Assembly (NCBI GenBank): GCA_023254755.1
Contig: JALRKU010000122.1
Location: 1-15,785, forward strand
Source: Aeromicrobium sp.
GTDB lineage: Bacteria > Actinomycetota > Actinomycetes > Propionibacteriales > Nocardioidaceae
Length of the DNA: 15,785 nucleotides
Direction of reading: 5' to 3'
Shown: positions 12,935 through 15,785 of the stretch, piece after piece
How the letters are laid out: each line of letters opens with the position of its first letter
Numbering within the stretch: the stretch's first letter is position 1
Translations under genes and position numbers: made by a program
Notes under the pieces: generated by a model
Told to the model about the DNA's origin: nothing
Databases searched by the model: none
Seen by the model: the letters and a program-made list of their open reading frames with translations, nothing else

Positions 12935-13993
12935 ATGCCGCTCCAGCCCCGTCAGGCACTCGACCGGATCCCGCTGTACAAGGCCGGGAAGCCGGCCGAG
13001 AGCGATGCGCTCAAGCTGTCGAGCAACGAGAACCCGTTCCCGCCGCTGCCGGGCGTGGTCGAGGCGGCGGCGCGCGAGCTGGGGCGGATGAACCGCTACC
13101 CCGACGCCGGGACGGTGCGGCTGCGAGACGCCGTCGCGCGCAACCTCGGGGTCCGCCCGGAGCAGGTCGTGCCGGGCACCGGATCGGTCGCGGTGCTGTT
13201 CGCCCTCCTGCACGCCTACGTGGACCCGGGCGACGAGATCGTCTACGCCTGGCGCTCGTTCGAGGCCTACCCGATCGCGGCCGACCTGACCGGCGGCACG
13301 TCGGTCCGCGTGCCGCTGCTGCCCGACGGACGTCACGACCTCGACGCGATGCTGGCCGCCGTCACCGATCGGACCAAGGTCGTGCTCGTCTGCACGCCCA
13401 ACAACCCGACCGGTCCGGTCGTCACCGCCGCGGAGCTCGAGACGTTCGTCGCGGCGGTGCCCGACGACGTGCTCGTGGTCGTCGACGAGGCCTACGTCGA
13501 GTTCGTCCGCGATCCCGAGGCCTGCTCCGGGCTCGACGCGCTCGCGGCCCACGACAACGTGGTGGTCCTGCGCACGTTCTCCAAGGCCTACGGCCTGGCG
13601 GGCCTCCGCGTCGGCTACGCCGTCGCCCACGACGACGTCGCCGACGCGATCCGCAAGGTCATCCCGCCGTTCTCCGTGACCGACGTCGCGGCGGCCGCCG
13701 CCGTCGCGTCGTTCGACGCGATGGAGCAGCTCGCCGACCGGGTCGACCGCGTCGTCGCGGAGCGCGTCGCCCTGCGCTCGGCGCTGATCTCGCAGGGATG
13801 GGCAGTCCCCGAGGCCGAGGGCAACTTCGTGTGGCTGCCCCTCGGCGAAGACTCCCTGGCGTTCGCCGCCGCGTGCGACCCGGTGTCGGTGCGCCCGTTC
13901 GCGGGCGACGGCGTCCGCATCTCGGTGGGCGAACCGGGCGTCGATGCGCGCTTCCTCGACGCCGCCGGCGCCTGGCGAGCCGCTCGCTCCTGA
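12935..13993 (+). CDS. pat: PLP aminotransferase, HisC2/Pat type (aromatic or histidinol-phosphate)
   Basis: 352 residues, fold-type I aminotransferase close in length to mycobacterial HisC2/Pat (about 353). It transfers an amino group between an amino acid (probably phenylalanine or another aromatic) and 2-oxoglutarate. Landmarks: LKLSSNENPFPPLP (27-40), RYPDAGTVRLRDAVA (54-68), AWRSFEAYPIA (105-115), CTPNNPTG (153-160), Asp184 in VVDEAYVEF, and the PLP-binding Lys217 in RTFSKAYGLAGLRVGYA. The 'WRSFE.YP' and 'LRTFSKAYGLAGLR' motifs favour the HisC2/Pat branch over the biosynthetic HisC of a his operon, and no his genes are nearby. Automatic annotation may call it hisC. It lies 134 bp before the E1 genes, so its keto-acid products could feed that complex. 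The start is fixed by the adjacent -10. Confidence 0.85.
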   Translation: MPLQPRQALDRIPLYKAGKPAESDALKLSSNENPFPPLPGVVEAAARELGRMNRYPDAGTVRLRDAVARNLGVRPEQVVPGTGSVAVLFALLHAYVDPGDEIVYAWRSFEAYPIAADLTGGTSVRVPLLPDGRHDLDAMLAAVTDRTKVVLVCTPNNPTGPVVTAAELETFVAAVPDDVLVVVDEAYVEFVRDPEACSGLDALAAHDNVVVLRTFSKAYGLAGLRVGYAVAHDDVADAIRKVIPPFSVTDVAAAAAVASFDAMEQLADRVDRVVAERVALRSALISQGWAVPEAEGNFVWLPLGEDSLAFAAACDPVSVRPFAGDGVRISVGEPGVDARFLDAAGAWRAARS

Positions 13994-13998
13994 TCGGC

Positions 13999-14004
13999 TA
14001 GGCT
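13999..14004 (+). promoter_or_regulatory. Possible -10 (TAGGCT) of the E1 operon
   Basis: TAGGCT is the only TANNNT hexamer in the gap between the aminotransferase and E1 alpha. Transcription would start near 14011, giving a leader of about 117 nt that begins within the CRP-like hairpin. No -35 is recognisable. Confidence 0.3.
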
Positions 14005-14006
14005 GA

Positions 14007-14036
14007 CCGCAGGTGTGATGCCCGTCACGCCTGCGG
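14007..14036 (+). promoter_or_regulatory. Large hairpin with embedded CRP/GlxR-like site before E1 alpha
   Basis: Bases 14007-14018 pair with 14025-14036 over 12 bp (one G-U pair) around a 6-nt loop. The centre, TGTGATGCCCGTCACG (14014-14029), fits the TGTGA-N6-TCACA/G consensus of actinobacterial CRP/GlxR sites. It may be a DNA operator, a terminator for the aminotransferase gene (GGGGTTCT follows), or both. A second small stem (14048-14053 with 14058-14063) lies just downstream. Confidence 0.5.
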
Positions 14037-14127
14037 GGTTCTGACGAGTCCGTCACCACGGACCAGGGCCCGCACCATCCGAACCCGTCTCCGGCGACCC
14101 CGGCGGCGGTCGACGACAGAGGGTCCC

Positions 14128-15246
14128 ATGAGCGCATCCACTCATCCGCAGGAACCGACCGACCTGGTGCAGCTGCTGACGCCCGACGGCGAGCGGCTCG
14201 AGCATCCCGGCCATGCGTACGACGGCGACCGCGACGCGATCGCGTCGATGTATCGCGACATGGTGCTCGCCCGCCGCGTCGACACCGAGGCCTTCGCGCT
14301 CCAGCGCCACGGCGAGCTCGGGCTGTGGCCACCGGCACTCGGGCAGGAGGCCGCCCAGATCGGCTCGGCCCGCGCGCTGCGCGCCCAGGACTACGCGTTC
14401 CCCAGCTATCGGGAGCACGGCGTCGCCTGGTGCCGCGGCGTCGACCCGGCCGACCTGTTCTCCATCTACCGCGGGACCGAGCTGGGCGGTGGCTGGGACC
14501 CCGCCGAGCACGGCCTCGCGCTCCCGCAGATCATCATCGGCGCCCAGGCGCTGCACGCCACGGGCTACGCGATGGGCCTGACCTTCGACCACGCCGTCGG
14601 CACCGGAGACCCCGGGCGCGACGCCGCCGTCATCGTCTACTTCGGTGACGGCGCCACCAGCCAGGGCGACCTGAACGAGGCGCTCGACTGGGCCGCGGTG
14701 CACCAGGCGCCGGTCGTGTTCTTCTGCCAGAACAACCAGTACGCGATCTCGGTGCCGCTGGCGCGCCAGACCGCCGTGCCGATCGCCCAGCGGGCAGCGG
14801 GCTTCGGCCTGCCCGGTGTCCGCGTCGACGGCAACGACGTCCTCGCCGTGCACGCGGTCACCACGGCGGCGCTGCAGCGCGCTCGCGACGGGGAGGGGCC
14901 CACGCTGGTCGAGGCCGTCACGTACCGGATGGGCGCCCACACCACGTCCGACGACCCCAGTCGCTATCGCGACGCCGCCGAGGTCGAGGCCTGGCGTGCC
15001 AAGGACCCCATCGAGCGCGTGCGGGTCCACCTCGAGACGCTAGGACAGCCACCGGGCTTCTTCGCCGACCTCGACCTGGAGGCCGAGCGTCTGGGCGAGG
15101 ACCTCCGCGCCGCCTGCAGGGCGCTGCCCGAGCCCGACCTGGCCGACCTGTTCGACCACGTCCTCGTCGACACGCCGGACGAGCTGGAGCAGCAGCGCGC
15201 CGAGTACGTCGCCTTCCGCGACTCCCTCGAGCAGGTGGGGGCATGA
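14128..15246 (+). CDS. pdhA: 2-oxoacid dehydrogenase E1 alpha subunit (pyruvate or branched-chain)
   Basis: 372 residues. This thiamine-diphosphate subunit decarboxylates a 2-oxo acid and passes the acyl group to the E2 lipoyl domain. The ThDP motif runs from GDGATSQGDLNEALDWAA (173-190) to CQNNQYAIS (200-208). Upstream are LGQEAAQIG (71-79) and FPSYREHGVAWCRG (91-104), and downstream the loop TYRMGAHTTSDDPSRYR. These are typical of the heterotetrameric E1 alpha type used by both PDH and branched-chain complexes. The similar M. tuberculosis protein first called PdhA was later reassigned to branched-chain oxidation (BkdA; recalled), and the neighbouring aminotransferase fits that, so bkdA is a real alternative. 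AGAGGG (14118-14123) lies 4 nt before the ATG. The stop overlaps the E1 beta start (ATGA). Confidence 0.88.
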   Translation: MSASTHPQEPTDLVQLLTPDGERLEHPGHAYDGDRDAIASMYRDMVLARRVDTEAFALQRHGELGLWPPALGQEAAQIGSARALRAQDYAFPSYREHGVAWCRGVDPADLFSIYRGTELGGGWDPAEHGLALPQIIIGAQALHATGYAMGLTFDHAVGTGDPGRDAAVIVYFGDGATSQGDLNEALDWAAVHQAPVVFFCQNNQYAISVPLARQTAVPIAQRAAGFGLPGVRVDGNDVLAVHAVTTAALQRARDGEGPTLVEAVTYRMGAHTTSDDPSRYRDAAEVEAWRAKDPIERVRVHLETLGQPPGFFADLDLEAERLGEDLRAACRALPEPDLADLFDHVLVDTPDELEQQRAEYVAFRDSLEQVGA

Positions 15247-15785
15247 GCACGCAGACGCTGTCGCTGGGACGCGCGATCAACGAGGGGCTGCGTGCCGCGC
15301 TTGACCACGACGACAAGGTCCTCGTCATGGGTGAGGACGTCGGCCGGCTCGGCGGCGTCTTCCGCGTCACCGACGGACTGCAGAAGGACTTCGGCGAGTC
15401 GCGGGTCATCGACACGCAGCTCGCCGAGTCGGCCATCGTCGGCACCGCCGTGGGCCTCGCGATCCGCGGCTACCGGCCCGTCGTCGAGATCCAGTTCGAC
15501 GGCTTCGTCTACCCGGCCTACGACCAGATCGTCAGCCAGGTCGCTCGTCTCGGCTTCCGCAGCCGCGGCCGGGTGCGCATGCCCCTCGTCATCCGCATCC
15601 CCTTCGGCGGTGGCATCGGAGCCGTCGAGCACCACTCCGAGAGCCCCGAGGCGCAGTTCGTGATGACGCCCGGGCTCCGGGTGGTGTCGTGCGCCTCGCC
15701 CGCCGACGCCTACTGGATGATCCAGGAGGCGATCGCGTGCGACGACCCGGTCGTCGTGATGGAGCCCAAGCGGCGCTACTGGGAG
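15243..15785 (+). CDS. pdhB: 2-oxoacid dehydrogenase E1 beta subunit, N-terminal part (runs off window)
   Basis: 181 codons run open to the window end; a complete protein would be expected to be about 320-350 residues. The sequence is typical of E1 beta of pyruvate or branched-chain dehydrogenases: LSLGRAINEGLRAAL at the start, VMGEDVGRLGGVFRVTDGL (28-46), DTQLAESAIVGTAVGLA (57-73), EIQFDGFVYPAYDQI (82-96), RIPFGGGIGAVEHHSESPEA (118-137) and EPKRRYWE at the edge. E1 beta completes the ThDP site together with E1 alpha. The ATG overlaps the E1 alpha stop by the ATGA arrangement, and GGTGGGGGC just upstream can serve as ribosome site, so the two are co-translated. An E2 gene is expected next outside the window (inference). 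PDH versus branched-chain specificity cannot be settled from this part. Confidence 0.9.
   Translation, partial: MSTQTLSLGRAINEGLRAALDHDDKVLVMGEDVGRLGGVFRVTDGLQKDFGESRVIDTQLAESAIVGTAVGLAIRGYRPVVEIQFDGFVYPAYDQIVSQVARLGFRSRGRVRMPLVIRIPFGGGIGAVEHHSESPEAQFVMTPGLRVVSCASPADAYWMIQEAIACDDPVVVMEPKRRYWE

Noticed and set aside
12752..14338. N-terminal extension of the HNH protein frame up to 14338
   Set aside because: The extra part is antisense to the aminotransferase and the E1 alpha start. A promoter, SOS box and ribosome site all point to ATG 12751.

Overview
The window is very GC-rich, with C/G-ending codons, mostly tight gene spacing, many GTG starts and an mprA-mprB-pepD-like stress locus. This points to an actinomycete. 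A Nocardioidaceae-type genome (Aeromicrobium or Nocardioides-like) is my best guess, but it is an inference from protein style and not a tested placement. All genes look chromosomal. I see no tRNA, rRNA, insertion sequence, prophage or CRISPR array.

Left part (1-4066). A truncated M20-family deacylase runs leftward off the window edge. Divergent from it is a tryptophan-attenuated gene: a 12-residue leader peptide with two tandem Trp codons, then a strong hairpin, then a fused anthranilate synthase (TrpE and TrpG domains in one chain). A DEAD-box RNA helicase with a DbpA-type RNA-binding tail follows.

Middle minus-strand block (4075-12751), in transcription order from the right: a DUF222/HNH (13E12-type) protein with a LexA-like SOS box in its promoter; an EamA transporter; a small four-helix membrane protein (Phage_holin_4_2/YvlD type); a low-molecular-weight protein tyrosine phosphatase; a fructosamine-kinase family protein; then the envelope-stress module MprA (response regulator), MprB (histidine kinase) and PepD (HtrA-like protease); and last a second EamA transporter, convergent with the helicase. 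The phosphatase and kinase are neighbours and could form a protein-deglycation pair. mprA and pepD carry related 20-bp direct-repeat sites, each exactly 18 nt before its start codon. This suggests that MprA drives itself and the protease.

Right part (12935-15785, plus strand). A HisC2/Pat-type aminotransferase is followed by the E1 alpha and E1 beta genes of a 2-oxoacid dehydrogenase complex, with E1 beta cut by the window end. The E1 leader has a large hairpin whose centre matches a CRP/GlxR-type site. Aminotransferase plus E1 suggests conversion of amino acids to 2-oxo acids and then to acyl-CoA.

A recurring feature is a TANNNT-like hexamer 6-7 nt before the start codon, which predicts leaderless transcripts for many of these genes. 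The families are mostly familiar. The interesting material is regulatory: the trp attenuator, the paired MprA-like operators, the SOS box on the HNH gene, the CRP-like leader hairpin and an in-frame 27-bp tandem repeat at the start of mprB. I found no clear new multi-gene system.
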